A stretch of DNA of 64,000 nucleotides, from NCBI RefSeq assembly GCF_018139145.2, contig NC_059476.1:11169501-11233500 (forward strand), in the 5' to 3' direction. Numbering within the stretch: position 1 is the stretch's first letter; every line of letters starts with the position of its first letter. The notes beneath the pieces are model-generated. The model did not search any database. It was not told the origin of the DNA and was given only the letters and a program-made list of their open reading frames with translations. The position numbers were made by a program, and so were the translations under genes. The DNA comes from Gymnogyps californianus. Its lineage: Eukaryota; Chordata; Aves; Accipitriformes; Cathartidae. Positions 13,701 through 24,300 of this stretch are shown piece by piece.

Positions 13701-15189
13701 CTTAAAAACAAGGAGACGTTATGTCTTTGGTTTGGGATCAATTCCAAGGACTTTGTGCATTTACAAAACTAACAACTACAGCTATCAAAGACGTTAAAGA
13801 CTCCTGCTGGTCTGCAGAGAGACAACATCACAGCCACCTGCACTGAAATTTTTTTTCACTTTAGCCCTCCTGCTTAGGACTGAGCTAAAATTTTACCTGC
13901 CAGAGGGTGCATTGGATTCTGTTGTCTCTTCCAAACGATTGTTAATTCATTGCAGGTACATTCCGTGTTGGCAAAAGAGAGGCAGCCAACAGTCACTACA
14001 TTGAAAGTGTCCGTGCTTTTCATGGGAGGTCTGAGACCTTCATGGGCTAGAAGTGCTCCGGCAGCTCACTCCAATGAACTCTTTTAAACATCAGACCTAA
14101 AAGAGTCATTGAAATGAGCATGGTAATCGTTTGTATTGCATTGCTTATTATGGAGATTAGCAGGAGATATCTGTGCTATATCAAATGTTTTTTTTTAAAT
14201 GAAGTGAAATGTGATCTGGGTGGGGAACTTGGTGTATACTGAGAGGCTGGATTAGAATTCAAAATAACATTGGCATTTTGGAGAACTAGGCTTCAAAAAT
14301 AGGATGAGATTTTTTAGGAATGTATAGGCAAAATGCTATAAATAGGCAGGAATAACAAGCTGCACTATAACAAGATGGAAAAATTAGTGATTAGTAGCAG
14401 TTCTTCTGAGGAAAAAAAGAGTCAATCATAATCTTGAGGTGAGTCAACACTTGCAAAAAAGAAAAAAGCCTACAGCTTTCCAGATGCATGAAGTAATCCT
14501 TCCATCCCACTCAACATTGGCAGAGACTCAGCTGAAATACTGCCACAAGTAAAAGCAGTTACTGCATCTCAAGAAGGAGGATCAGCTGTAAAGGGCTGGA
14601 GGAAAACAATGAGAACAATCAGAGTGCTAGAAAATGTGACTTATAAAGGAAAGCTGAAAGAATTGGGATGGCTTACCTGGAGAGGAAAAGGAGATAGGAG
14701 AAAGCCAGGGTATGTGCAAATAGTCATCAGCTGCTTAAAAGTCTGTTGTAGAGAAGGCTGTTATCTGCTTCCTGTGGCCCTGGTGTGTAGAAAGAGGAGT
14801 TGTGAACTTGAATTATAGACAGAAAGATTCAGATAGGGTATTAGGAAAGATTTTCTCATAGTAAGGAAGGTAGAGCACTGGAAAACTTTGGAGATCTCTG
14901 AAAACATTTTAGGCAGTGGGAGAGAATCTATGCATCCCCAGGCAATGATGTTAGGAATGACTTAGATGTCCTGCCTTGGAGAAGAAAATAACCTAGGTAA
15001 CCTCTTGATGTCTCTTCCAGTCCTGTTTTTCCTCAATAGTGGGTTATGTTTTGTTCCAAGTTAATGCAACTTTTCATGTCTTAAGGTGGAATAAGAGAAC
15101 GAGGCTGGTTCCCTAGGAAATGTGTGGAAAAATGCCAATATGACTCTGAAACGGATCAACCAGTGGATGGAGAGAAGAAAAACAGATAG
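4540..15189 (+). CDS. ZDHHC6: ZDHHC6 palmitoyltransferase, whole gene (10 coding exons)
   Basis: Join 4540-4779, 6192-6283, 8478-8637, 9721-9882, 10500-10553, 12056-12223, 12544-12585, 12989-13134, 13223-13266, 15086-15189: 1212 nt, 403 residues plus TAG, all GT-AG and in phase. Known: ZDHHC6 is an ER S-acyltransferase (with SELENOK) acting on calnexin, AMFR, IP3 receptor and others. Seen: four hydrophobic segments (about 14-31, 48-68, 135-157, 190-217); a zinc-finger CRD with the catalytic DHHC at 117-120; TSIE at 227-230 in the TTxE position; an SH3-like C-terminal domain with Cys 319, 320 and 334, matching human Cys 328, 329 and 343, the sites acylated by ZDHHC16; and a C-terminal KKNR ER-retrieval signal. 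Human ZDHHC6 has 413 residues; most of the difference is a shorter N-terminus. The start was chosen for its Kozak context (GCGACCATGG) and because upstream in-frame residues do not resemble the family. Confidence 0.97.
6192..6283 (+). CDS. ZDHHC6: ZDHHC6 coding exon 2
   Basis: Residues 81-110 plus two bases of Arg111. It carries the first zinc-ligand half of the cysteine-rich domain: YCKVC, then [11 protein letters not shown]. The acceptor is TTTAAAG and the donor AG|GTACTT. Intron 1 before it is 1.4 kb and holds no other recognised exon. Confidence 0.96.
8478..8637 (+). CDS. ZDHHC6: ZDHHC6 coding exon 3 (DHHC active site)
   Basis: Residues 111-164. It contains the catalytic motif [15 protein letters not shown] (active Cys120, human Cys129), then TM3 and the start of the lumenal loop. 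The acceptor is TTTACAG and the donor AGA|GTAAGA, phase 0. Confidence 0.97.
9721..9882 (+). CDS. ZDHHC6: ZDHHC6 coding exon 4
   Basis: Residues 165-218: the lumenal loop ([18 protein letters not shown]) followed by TM4 ([20 protein letters not shown] onward). The acceptor is CCCTTTGCAG and the donor CAG|GTAAGT, 54 codons, phase 0. A T20 run at 9570-9589 precedes the exon. Confidence 0.97.
10500..10553 (+). CDS. ZDHHC6: ZDHHC6 coding exon 5
   Basis: An 18-codon exon, residues 219-236, reading [18 protein letters not shown]. It carries the TTxE-equivalent TSIE, which in DHHC enzymes packs near the active site. Flanked by TTTTAG and GTAAGC. Confidence 0.96.
12056..12223 (+). CDS. ZDHHC6: ZDHHC6 coding exon 6
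   Basis: Residues 237-292: the cytosolic stretch from AKDRIQYYQ through [20 protein letters not shown] to HQYSLT, the conserved PaCCT-like region after TM4. The acceptor is TTTTCCAG and the donor ACG|GTAATT, phase 0. Confidence 0.96.
12544..12585 (+). CDS. ZDHHC6: ZDHHC6 coding exon 7
   Basis: A 14-codon micro-exon, residues 293-306 ([14 protein letters not shown]), a basic linker identical to the family sequence I recall. The acceptor is TTTATAG and the donor AGC|GTAAGT. Confidence 0.95.
12989..13134 (+). CDS. ZDHHC6: ZDHHC6 coding exon 8 (SH3-like domain)
   Basis: Residues 307-354 plus two bases of Lys355. It holds the regulatory cysteines in YSGVCCPV and TTPCTEE, and the core of the SH3-like fold ([11 protein letters not shown]). 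The donor is AA|GTTAGT, a weaker form than the others. Confidence 0.95.
13223..13266 (+). CDS. ZDHHC6: ZDHHC6 coding exon 9
   Basis: A 44-nt exon, residues 355-369 and one base of Gly370 ([15 protein letters not shown]). It aligns with human RYWLYGDKILDDSFI. The acceptor is TTCCCCAG and the donor G|GTATGA. Confidence 0.93.
14600..15030 (+). mobile_element. Ancient CR1/L3-type LINE 3' fragment
   Basis: Within the last ZDHHC6 intron, the words AGAAAGATTCAGAT, TATTAGGAAAGATTTTCTCA, GTAGAGCACTGGAA and a tail like TCTCTTCCAGTCCTG follow each other in the order typical of the 3' end of CR1-family LINEs of reptile/turtle type. The copy is heavily diverged and has indels. It is non-coding; the 69-codon open frame within it (14609-14818) is not a gene. 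Confidence 0.6.
15086..15189 (+). CDS. ZDHHC6: ZDHHC6 coding exon 10 and stop
   Basis: Residues 370-403, ending [14 protein letters not shown]... GEKKNR and TAG. The acceptor is GTCTTAAG, with a modest pyrimidine tract. KKNR is the dilysine-type ER signal found in the human protein. Confidence 0.96.
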
Positions 15190-15670
15190 CCTTCTCATTT
15201 TTTAAATAAGAAATGGAATTTTTACTTCAGACCACAATCCTTTACTTGAAATTTTCTGTGTATTACTTTAGACTTATGCAATGAATATGTTAGGACAAGG
15301 TTTTCTTTTCCTCACAGCTGAAAGGGTTGGACATGCCTGTGCCATGGTTTGCATACTTTTTTAACAATAAATAATTGAAGAAGCCATTCAGTGGATTGCC
15401 TTCAAGATGCATCTTTTTCATCCCAAGTCAAGTTTTTTTTCTTTTTGCTGTTTAAATTGCATTCTGAGGGTTCATATTTTAGGTTTTTTCCTCAACGGCA
15501 TCTGATTGTGGTGCGTGCTGCTTATCTTTTGTATTTTGCTTTCTCTGAAGCTGCCCCTGAAAACTATAAAATAAACATCTCATTCAAATTCAAGATAAAA
15601 TTTGTTACCTGTGACTTCTAATGATGTGAATTGTCCACCTCAAATAAACGACACATTCTTATTCACTTGT
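15190..15670 (+). terminator. ZDHHC6: ZDHHC6 3' UTR and poly(A) signals
   Basis: AATAAA hexamers occur at 15366-15371, 15570-15575 and 15643-15648. Any could direct cleavage; the last has a T-rich, GT-containing stretch after it. That would give a 3' UTR of roughly 200-480 nt. The choice between sites needs transcript data. Confidence 0.6.
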
Positions 15671-18600
15671 GGATTTAATTGTTCTTAGACCTACAAGAAC
15701 TTATTTATAGGCATGGGAATGTGAACTGACTGGCGAGTAAAGATTTCACTGTTACAAGTTGTTTTTCAAGGTTAGAACGACTTCAGCTCTTGCTATAAGA
15801 ATAGTCTGTGCTTTTAATGGCAAAAAACTATAGCCAGCTGTATCTGCTCCCTCTGAAATCTGAGCATGTACCCAAGAGACTAGATAGAGTTCTTGATCCA
15901 TCTTCGAGTGAAAGGAAGCAGTAGTGCCAAGAATGAAATTTTTTGTGAGCCTAGTTGCTACTAAGTGATTAACACCTTTCCTAAAGCATTTTTGTTTAGC
16001 ATCTGGTATGGATTATTAGAAGGAAGACCATAAAACGGAGTAACCTGTACCAGCTGAAGGCTTTCTAAATGTATCTTAAATGCAGCAGGTGGTTTTGTTC
16101 TCATAGTCTAGTGGCATGGCACATGTTGAGAATTTACTGTTTTAAACTAACACCTGGTTTACCTCCACCTGCATGGATTGTCTCAGGCAGATGAGCATTT
16201 CTTAAGCAATATTAAGTGTATATAGAAATAACTACATACAGACAAGCCAGCATTACTCCTGTATGCTCCTACTCAGACTCTGTCTTCAGCACAAAGCCAG
16301 TTTTTTGTTACCTCCAGCCTGCTGTGCATTAGTGCTGATGGTGAGCCATAATCCTAGGCTGTTTCTGAGGTGTGGCAATGGGGAGTTAGTGTTCAGTTTC
16401 AGTAGTTTGCAAGCAGGTGCTTTGCCCCTCTTGAAATCAAAGCACTTATTTTCTAGAAGCAGGCTTCATTAGAGATATAGGCATGTATCATACTCCTAGT
16501 TTCCCTGCTAGCAAGAGCTGAAAGGCCATAACTCAGCAGGATGTAGCTATTTTGGAATATGAGCAGAAATTAATATGAAAACCTCCAAACTGCATGGAAT
16601 ACTCTTAGTCTCAACTGCAGTAGTTTCTGTTCAGTGTCTGGAGTCTAGAACCAAACAAAGATTACAAAAATAAGCTTGACTTCCAGCTGAGGAATCTGGC
16701 AGCTAAGGACCTCTTGTTCTTGACTTTGAAATGATTAAATAGCTGCTCTCTATATTAGCAGGCAGTGATTAGCAGTGTAATAGGAACAGATTAACAGCAC
16801 TAATGACCACAGTTGATTGTTAGCTATTAGGAGGGGAATTTATGTAAGCTGTGGTCTGTTTATAGGACACTGGGTATCTTTTAGTGGTTGAAGAGCATCT
16901 TCAACTCTATTTCAACTTTCATCTGAGCAGAATTTTGCACACCAATATCACTCTACACTGAACTACAGCATGCCCAGGAGCTCTGCTTCAGAAGTGCTCT
17001 TACAATCTGAAATGGAGTCTATAAGCTTTTTTTTTCCTTATGCTTTCATCTTGTTTCCTTGTAGCTGTAACTTCAGTCCCACCTCTTCCCTTTTGTAGCA
17101 CAGGTAGCATGTTTCTATTTACCATTACAACACCTTCACTCAGCAGTGCTTGCTTACAACCAACCAGCCAAAACAAAATGCATACCTCCTAAAGGCATTC
17201 AGAGATTCTGCAGCCAAGAAAATACAAGCTGTCTTTCCATTGCTGAAAACAACAGTATCAGAGCATGAAGTTTAAAGACAAACCGCCTCTAAGGAACTCT
17301 GATTCTTAATACTAGTAGATTTTCTTTTCCTTCCTTTCTACCATCCCATTCTACCTTTTTTTGCCTTCATTCTGCACTCCCTGCTTTTTGTGCAAGGAAG
17401 ACCTTTGTTTATTAAGGAAAGGAGCAGGTATAGATTTGACATAACTGTTCTGTGTTCTGCAGTGATTAATCAGGGAATTCAGTTGATTTTGGTTTAGGTT
17501 CAAATCCCTAGAGAAGCCAAGTCTGGGGGAAGCAAAAAGCAAGTGTCTTTTTCACACAGCAATTAGCTCTATTAAACTATCTCTTGCTTTCCCCCGAGGG
17601 AAGAATTGCTCTTTTTATTTAAAATTTTGAGCTTTGCATCCTTTCCATCATCTAACAGCAAGTCTAGACTTGCAATGCCACACTAGCCTAGCTCAGGCTC
17701 TAGTATGATGGAAAGTAAGGGTAATTCATACTGAAGTGGAACCTTGCCCTCCTATTTAAAGGAAAACAATGTAATAGGCTAATAAGAAATAGCCACCTAC
17801 TTTAGTTCAGGCAGTTTTTGCACCAAAAGAGAAACAGAATCTGTCATAAAAGCAAACAATACTGGCCATGGTAAATGGACATCTTGGGCAGCCTGCTCAA
17901 CTACCAAATCAATGAAAATTTTGCTTTCTGCTCATCTGCCCTCGCTTTGGCTTCCAATCCGAAGAGACTCTCTTTTGCAGAGTGAAGCCACTGACTGTGC
18001 CAGGTGTCTCAGTTCTTAATGAGGAAGGGGTTAGATTACCATATACAACAGGCTGTGCAAAAGACTAGCCTTGGTGTTCTCATGCCTGGTAACTTTGAGG
18101 TGATTACCAATAGTAAAAGAAATCAATGATCAAAGAGTTCTCTCCTCCTCAATAGTATTAATGAAGAGGCTTCTAATTTTAATCCAGATCTCTTAAGAGT
18201 TGAGCAAATACAAGCTAGTGCTAGAGTTTGAGCATCTCCCATATAGTTAGTTTTTCAAATGCGAAGTAGTGACCAGGAGGAGAAAAGAGAACTTCCCATG
18301 CTAGGAAGCCAGTGATTTGCAGGTTATTTAGTTTTTAAAATTGAGTTGCCTAGCTATGGCATTAGAGAATGATTCTAGAGCTGTCTTGAGAGCGTTGATT
18401 GAAATAACCTCATTAAAGCCAAATTATGAATTAAGAGTCAGTATTTCCCTCTGAATACTTGCTCGCTGTCTCAGGAACAGAAGAGACTAACCAGTAATTA
18501 TTAAGTAAGTTGCAGGCACAGGGGTTGTTTCATACAGATGGAAAGAAAATACACTTAATAAACGGTATTTTGGTATACATTTCATATATGATTTGGAGAG

Positions 18601-20475
18601 CCGAAATCAGGCAGTCTAATTTTTGATGCAGTACATATGAGTTGTTTCCAATTTGTTAAGTAAAAGGAAGGTGTATTATCAACATTCATATTAAATATCT
18701 GCCTTACATGAATCATATCTTTATTAGTCATGGTATCTCATTATTCAGCATGTATACACATCTATACTGCAGTCCAAATGGATCAATTCATAATGGACAG
18801 CTACTAGATGAGAGCTTTTTAAAGCAAGTAGAGAAGACTGGATGTTATTTTAGCGCTAATCTCTGTGTCATGGGAAAAAACGTTGCAGAGAATTCAACTT
18901 CATTGTAGCTGTAGCCATCTTTACCTCAAATCTTTGTTCACTGGGTGTAACAGTGCTTCAAGCCTGCTGTAGCTTTCTCTAGTGCTCAAACAATAGCCTG
19001 AAATATGTTTTGCACCATTTCAGTGCAAGCATGCCTAAAGTACTACCTGTTTTCACTTCAGATCTGTATTGTGGAAGCAGTTCATATGGCAGAAGCGGCA
19101 CCCAAGAGGCCGGTTTCAGGCCAATTTACACTTGAATTGTTACGTATGGTTTATTGTTCAGACAGTGCCATTACCCATTCAATTCCATCTTTGTAACAGC
19201 TACTAGCAGATGCCACAGACATGAAAAATCTGAAGTACTGTAGTTTGTCACTGTGAGAAGAGGCATAATTGCCATTAAGAGCAAACCAAGTTCAGAGATT
19301 GAGGTGTTTCCTCTTCCGAAAGAGAAAGCATCTCTACTGTATTAGAAAGTGACCCATACAAAGTTACTGCTTCCTGAGATGTGGCATGGAAAAGTAGGCA
19401 TTCTCTGCTCAGTTCACAAATAAGAGATCTCTTTAAGCTGAATGAAGTACTGTGGTTTGTATCTGAACACTGCTAGTTGAAGGGCCCACCACAGAGTGCT
19501 GGGCTTCAACATCCAAGCAGATCTCTGTAGGGAAGTTTCACTTGTTGATACAATAAACAAAGTACTTTCTGGGCACTGCAGGAAGTGGCATCACAGGATT
19601 CAGCCTCAAGTTTATACAGATCTCAGTTGCACTAGATTTACTGTCCCCGACTGAATTGCTCATCAGAACCCAAAACCAGTTTCAATATACGTTTCTTCTT
19701 CCCTCTGGTTCCTTTTTTTTCTCCCCAGTCTCACCTGGGGGAAAAGATTAAGCCATCAGTAACTTTTAAGTCACATCGCCTTAAGGAAGCATGAGAAAGA
19801 TGAGTAGCATAGTTACATGCACTTTCAGAGTCTTGGAAGCCTTTATAGCCTCAGGTTATGACAAGCACAATAAGTGACACAACAATTACCTTACGACTGT
19901 CAAGGTCTTTGGGCCTAGACTAGAAACAGAATTGGGTCAGTTGTTTTTACTAGTCAAAGCTAGAGATGCTTCACAGTAAGGGATGGGTCTTTCCTGGCCA
20001 ACAAATCTACTGGTTGCTTTCATTTTGGGATATCTGACCAACAGCATTAAATACAGAGAGCATTAAATACATACACTGATTGAAGACATGTTTCTAAAGA
20101 TAGAGACAGTACTCATCTTGCCTAAATAGTTTTGTAAGAAGCAGCTTTAGCCCTAAAAAATGTTATCTGATGCCTTATTTCATGTGATTGATAGGCTGAG
20201 CTGGAAGAATGAATTTATGCTGAAGACTTTGGCACATATTGCCTTACTACAAGAAAAGGAAAGTTGAGCAGAGGAGCAACATCTGGTCTGGCACTATCTT
20301 CCTGCCTCATGGCTTAAGCTGTGACTGAGCAGCAACAGCATAGGAAACAAGTTAGCTTTCTGCAGCAGTTGTGTTCTAGCTGCAGCTATACATAATCAGG
20401 CAGCAGTAAACCTTGCAGTCTGGTTGCAGCAGAGAAACAAGTCACACAAGCTTTGGTTTGATTGTGTAGTTACAA
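15671..20475. other. Convergent intergenic spacer, ZDHHC6/ACSL5
   Basis: About 4.8 kb between the predicted 3' ends of two convergent genes. It is AT-rich and its open frames are all short (76 codons or fewer). I saw no domain, splice-exon pattern, tRNA or repeat family here. Part of it may be longer 3' UTR from either gene. Confidence 0.55.
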
Positions 20476-21239
20476 TTTATTGTATCCTATGTCCTTAGGA
20501 ATGACAGCTAAAGTTTCCCACTTATGATCAGGCTCAGATTCATAAGTGTGGAGGCTTTATGACTGCCATTGCATTTGAGAACATGTGCAAAAACTGATCC
20601 AGTGCCTCCTGTACTATGTTTGCTTTAGCCACATATACTTTATAAACCAGTTAATGCCAGACTACTCATTTTCATTAAAAACAACCTATACTGTGTGGTC
20701 CAGGGCTAGGAACAGGAAATTCACTTCTGTATTTGCCAAACAGATGTTAAGCTCCAGTTCTTATTGTGACAGCTTGAATGGAAACTGAAGTGTTATTTTC
20801 CCACACTTGGTTTTTGAAATATCTCCCCCCCCCCCCAAAATATGTAACTGCATGAAAGAGTTCAGTCTGATTGCAGATCAATCCACAAAAGATCACAATG
20901 GAGTTCATAGTTGGAGCAGGAAAAGAAGATGGGCTTTTCACAGTGAAAAGTGGATACAGCTGCCTTTTAGAGGCTGAGGCTCTTGAATGTTTTTGCACTT
21001 CAGTCACACTCCCAGGAAGATGAAAGTTCTGGCTTTACCTAGTCCTGCAAGATGTGAACACTGCCAGTTGTCAGTTATACTGTAGCCATCTTCATCTGAA
21101 AGTAATTTTCCCCAGGATATCAGAAACAATATATTTAAGTTCTCCTTGCTCCCCTCCACTCATGCCTGTGTTCTCCATAGGTCGTGTAGTGTCACAGATT
21201 TGTTTGGATACTCCATGCAGTTTAATTTAAACTGGCCGC
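20476..21239 (-). terminator. ACSL5: ACSL5 3' UTR and poly(A) signal
   Basis: On the minus strand the first well-placed AATAAA after the stop is at 20481-20476, giving a 3' UTR near 760 nt. A run of 12 C on the plus strand (20825-20836) becomes G12 in the mRNA. The hexamer ATTAAA just after the stop (21226-21221) is too close to be the likely signal. Confidence 0.5.
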
Positions 21240-21380
21240 TTATTCCTGCGTGCTTGAATAGAGGGCCTCAATCTCCTTCTGGAAGAGTTTAACAAGCTCT
21301 GCTCGCTTTGCCTTCAGTGTTGGTGTCAAGAGTCCGTTTTCTACAGAGAACATCTCTGTGTGGATGTACAGGTCTTTAAC
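21240..21380 (-). CDS. ACSL5: ACSL5 coding exon 20 and stop
   Basis: Residues 638-683: [20 protein letters not shown] and the tail LYSSTQE, then TAA at 21242-21240. [13 protein letters not shown] is the near-invariant ACSL C-terminal block. The acceptor is TTTAATAG. Confidence 0.97.
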   Translation of the reverse strand, partial: VKDLYIHTEMFSVENGLLTPTLKAKRAELVKLFQKEIEALYSSTQE

Positions 21381-24300
21381 CTATTAAAAGAAAATAATTT
21401 AGCACATGACACTTTTATATAATTACTTAGAGGACAATCAGCAGTTCTTCCCAGCTTTCTTAAGCTCCGTGCAAGAACTCACATAGTCTCAGGAACTCCA
21501 GTAACTAAAAACTGTTTTCTGATGCAAGTCAAACTCCTTTTGGCTGACAGCAAGAAGATAGGCTGGAACTACAGTACAGCTCCTGCAGCCTATGGTAAAC
21601 CTCCACTCCATCTCATGGCAATTGCTACTGTTGCCCTGTACAGCCACCTGTCTCTTGGTCAAGAGACAGGCAGCCAGTCAATGTTTCACTGCCTGCTTCA
21701 GTTGTCTGGGGCAGCTGTCTCAGGTCCCATACTGGCACAGTCAATAACAGGAATGAAGACTTCGCAGCCATTGCATTAGTAATACAGGTGCTTGTGACAA
21801 GCAGGATTTGGAAGTACTCACTTGTTCAAAGGATTTAAGGCCAGCTTCTTTCCCCAGTCTGACCATATCTTCTAAAATAGCTTTCTTCAGTGCCTAGAAG
21901 CAACAGAGCAGGAGCAGAGTGGGTAAAGCTGCCATTTTGTAGTTGCAACTCAAGACCATACCCATTGCCCAGTCAGTGAAAACTGAGGTTGGCAAGAATA
22001 CGTGTAGATACTTCAACATTCAAGATTTCTCATCTTAAGGCCACTACAAGGTCATGTCTGTCTTCTCATTGGAAAAGAAGCAGTGATAGCCCTTGAAACA
22101 TCAAAAGACACCTATACTTAGTTCCAGTTTTTACTGTAAGGCTGCTTGCATGACTCCTCCAGCATTAAGCCAGTTTAATTTACAAAAAAGGTGGGTAGAA
22201 TGAAGTCAGAGTAATGCAAGATTGGACTTCAGAATTAAATTCTATCTATAACCGACTAAAAACATAAAGCCACTCACTGGATTTTTGCAGACATCTTCAT
22301 AGGAACCTTTTATTCCCAGTTTTTCTGCAAATTCTGGAAGCGTCTCAGGATCAGGAACCACTATACCTATTAGAAAAGACTGAAAACAAGTGGAAGTAGT
22401 CATGTTGAGACCAAGATAAGGCATCTGAAGTTACTTTGATTGTCTGTGTGAAGTTGATTGTGGACAGTGCCTCTATAACAAGCCACATCTACATGCCCAT
22501 CCATTTCCAGAGTTTGGAAGGTAGCTACAAGGAGTTTCAAGTCACTTCTGAGTTCTGACAGCAGTAATTGAAGTACTAACGCAGTTTGTTATGTGTGCTG
22601 AATGCTCCAGCAATTACTTTTGGCTGGTTTACAGACTTGCCGCTGTTAGCACAGGTGACACCTCTGTGACAAAGGAGTGGAGAAACACCTCTCCTATGAA
22701 GAAAGACTGAGAGAGTTGGAGTTGTTCAGCCTGGAGAAGAGAAGGCTCCAGGGAGACCTTATTGCAGCCTTTCAATACTTAAAGGAAGCTTATAAGAAAG
22801 ATAGGGACAAACTTTTTAGCAGGGCCTGTTGTGATAGGACAAGGGGTAATGGTTTTAAACTAAAAGAGGGTAGATTTAGACTAGATAATAAGGAAGAAAT
22901 TTTTTACAATGAGGGTGGTGAAACACTGGAACAGGTTGCCCAGAGAGGTGGTAAATGCCCCATCCCTGGGAACATTCAAGGTCAGGCTGGACAGGGCTCT
23001 GAGCAACCCGATCTAGTTGAAGATGTCCCTGCTCATTGCAGGGGGGTTGGACTAGGTGACTGTCCTGGTTTCGGTTGGGACAGAGTTAACTCTCTTCTTA
23101 GTAGCTTCTTTAAAGGTCCCTTCCAACCCAAACCATTCTATGATTCTAAACTGTACAGAGCTGACCTGACATACTAATCCTCTGCTAGTATGTAATTAGC
23201 CTTTACCCAGCTTGCAACCTGATGCCAAGATCTCCTTTTCTTTGGTGTCAGTTGGGAAGGCTATAGGTCTGAAAGGATATTCCTATAAACATGGCACTCT
23301 CAGGAACAGGTCTTGTTCAAGGACTCTTGTATACGCATACATCTGTGCCCTGATCTTCCAGAACTCATTGTGGGAGGAATCTTGCAGGATGCCCACTCCT
23401 AACATCACTTACCCTCAGGCTTTCCCCATGTACAAAGACCTGGGCTACAGGAGCACTTCTGATATAGACATTTTCTATCTTCTCTGGAGCAATATATTCT
23501 CCTTGTGCAAGTTTAAATATATTCTTCTTCCTATCAATGATCTTCAGTGTTCCATTCTAGAAGTTAAAGGTGGAGGCCATTAGTTTCAAGTCTCTGTCTT
23601 GCTTCTATAAGAAGTGGAAGATACAACAAAACCAAGCCTATTATGGAAGGCACATGCTAGTCTGGAACTGGTCTTTGCTCTCTACAGAGAGATGGGGCAC
23701 TTTGTCTAATTTCTCCATTTAGCTCAGGAGATGATTAGAGAGCTTCTTTATTCTTGTCTGACAGTAACCAAGATGCCTTGTTGTTCTTCACAGTGCAATT
23801 GACAGTCTTAACTACTGGCCTAGCAGGTGTTATTTGAGATCTTGTAACCTAATTGGTCTTTGGAGCTTTGCCTGGAGTTACTTGGTGAATGATAACAAAA
23901 TACCGTGTAAGGCTTTTATCTTAGAATTCACTTCTCCAGCTTTTCAGATTACTGTAAACTAGCCAGGAATTCACATCCAAGGATGGTTTGTATTAAGCAA
24001 TTACTCACTGGCAACCATTTCCCTATGTCTCCAGTGTGGAGCCAGCCATCTTTATCAAGTGCTTCTGCTGTCTTCTCAGGGTCTTTCAGATAACCCTTGA
24101 ACACATTTGGTCCTTTAATGCAGACCTATAGCAAGCACAGAACATAGTTAGTCACCAAGTCTTATATTTCAGTATTTCCTGACACACACAGGAGATGTTA
24201 CCTACCTCGCCTTCATTGTTAGAAGAGAAGTAATTCATTTCTTCCACATCATCTAGTTTTATGATATTACAAGCCAGAGGGGCTCCAACATGGCCTAAGA

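Noticed and set aside
22677..23177. 166-codon open frame
   Set aside because: It follows CR1 LINE 3' sequence exactly and runs through the nested LTR-like piece; it is repeat-derived.
23212..23583. 123-codon plus-strand frame
   Set aside because: It is the antisense shadow of ACSL5 coding exon 17.
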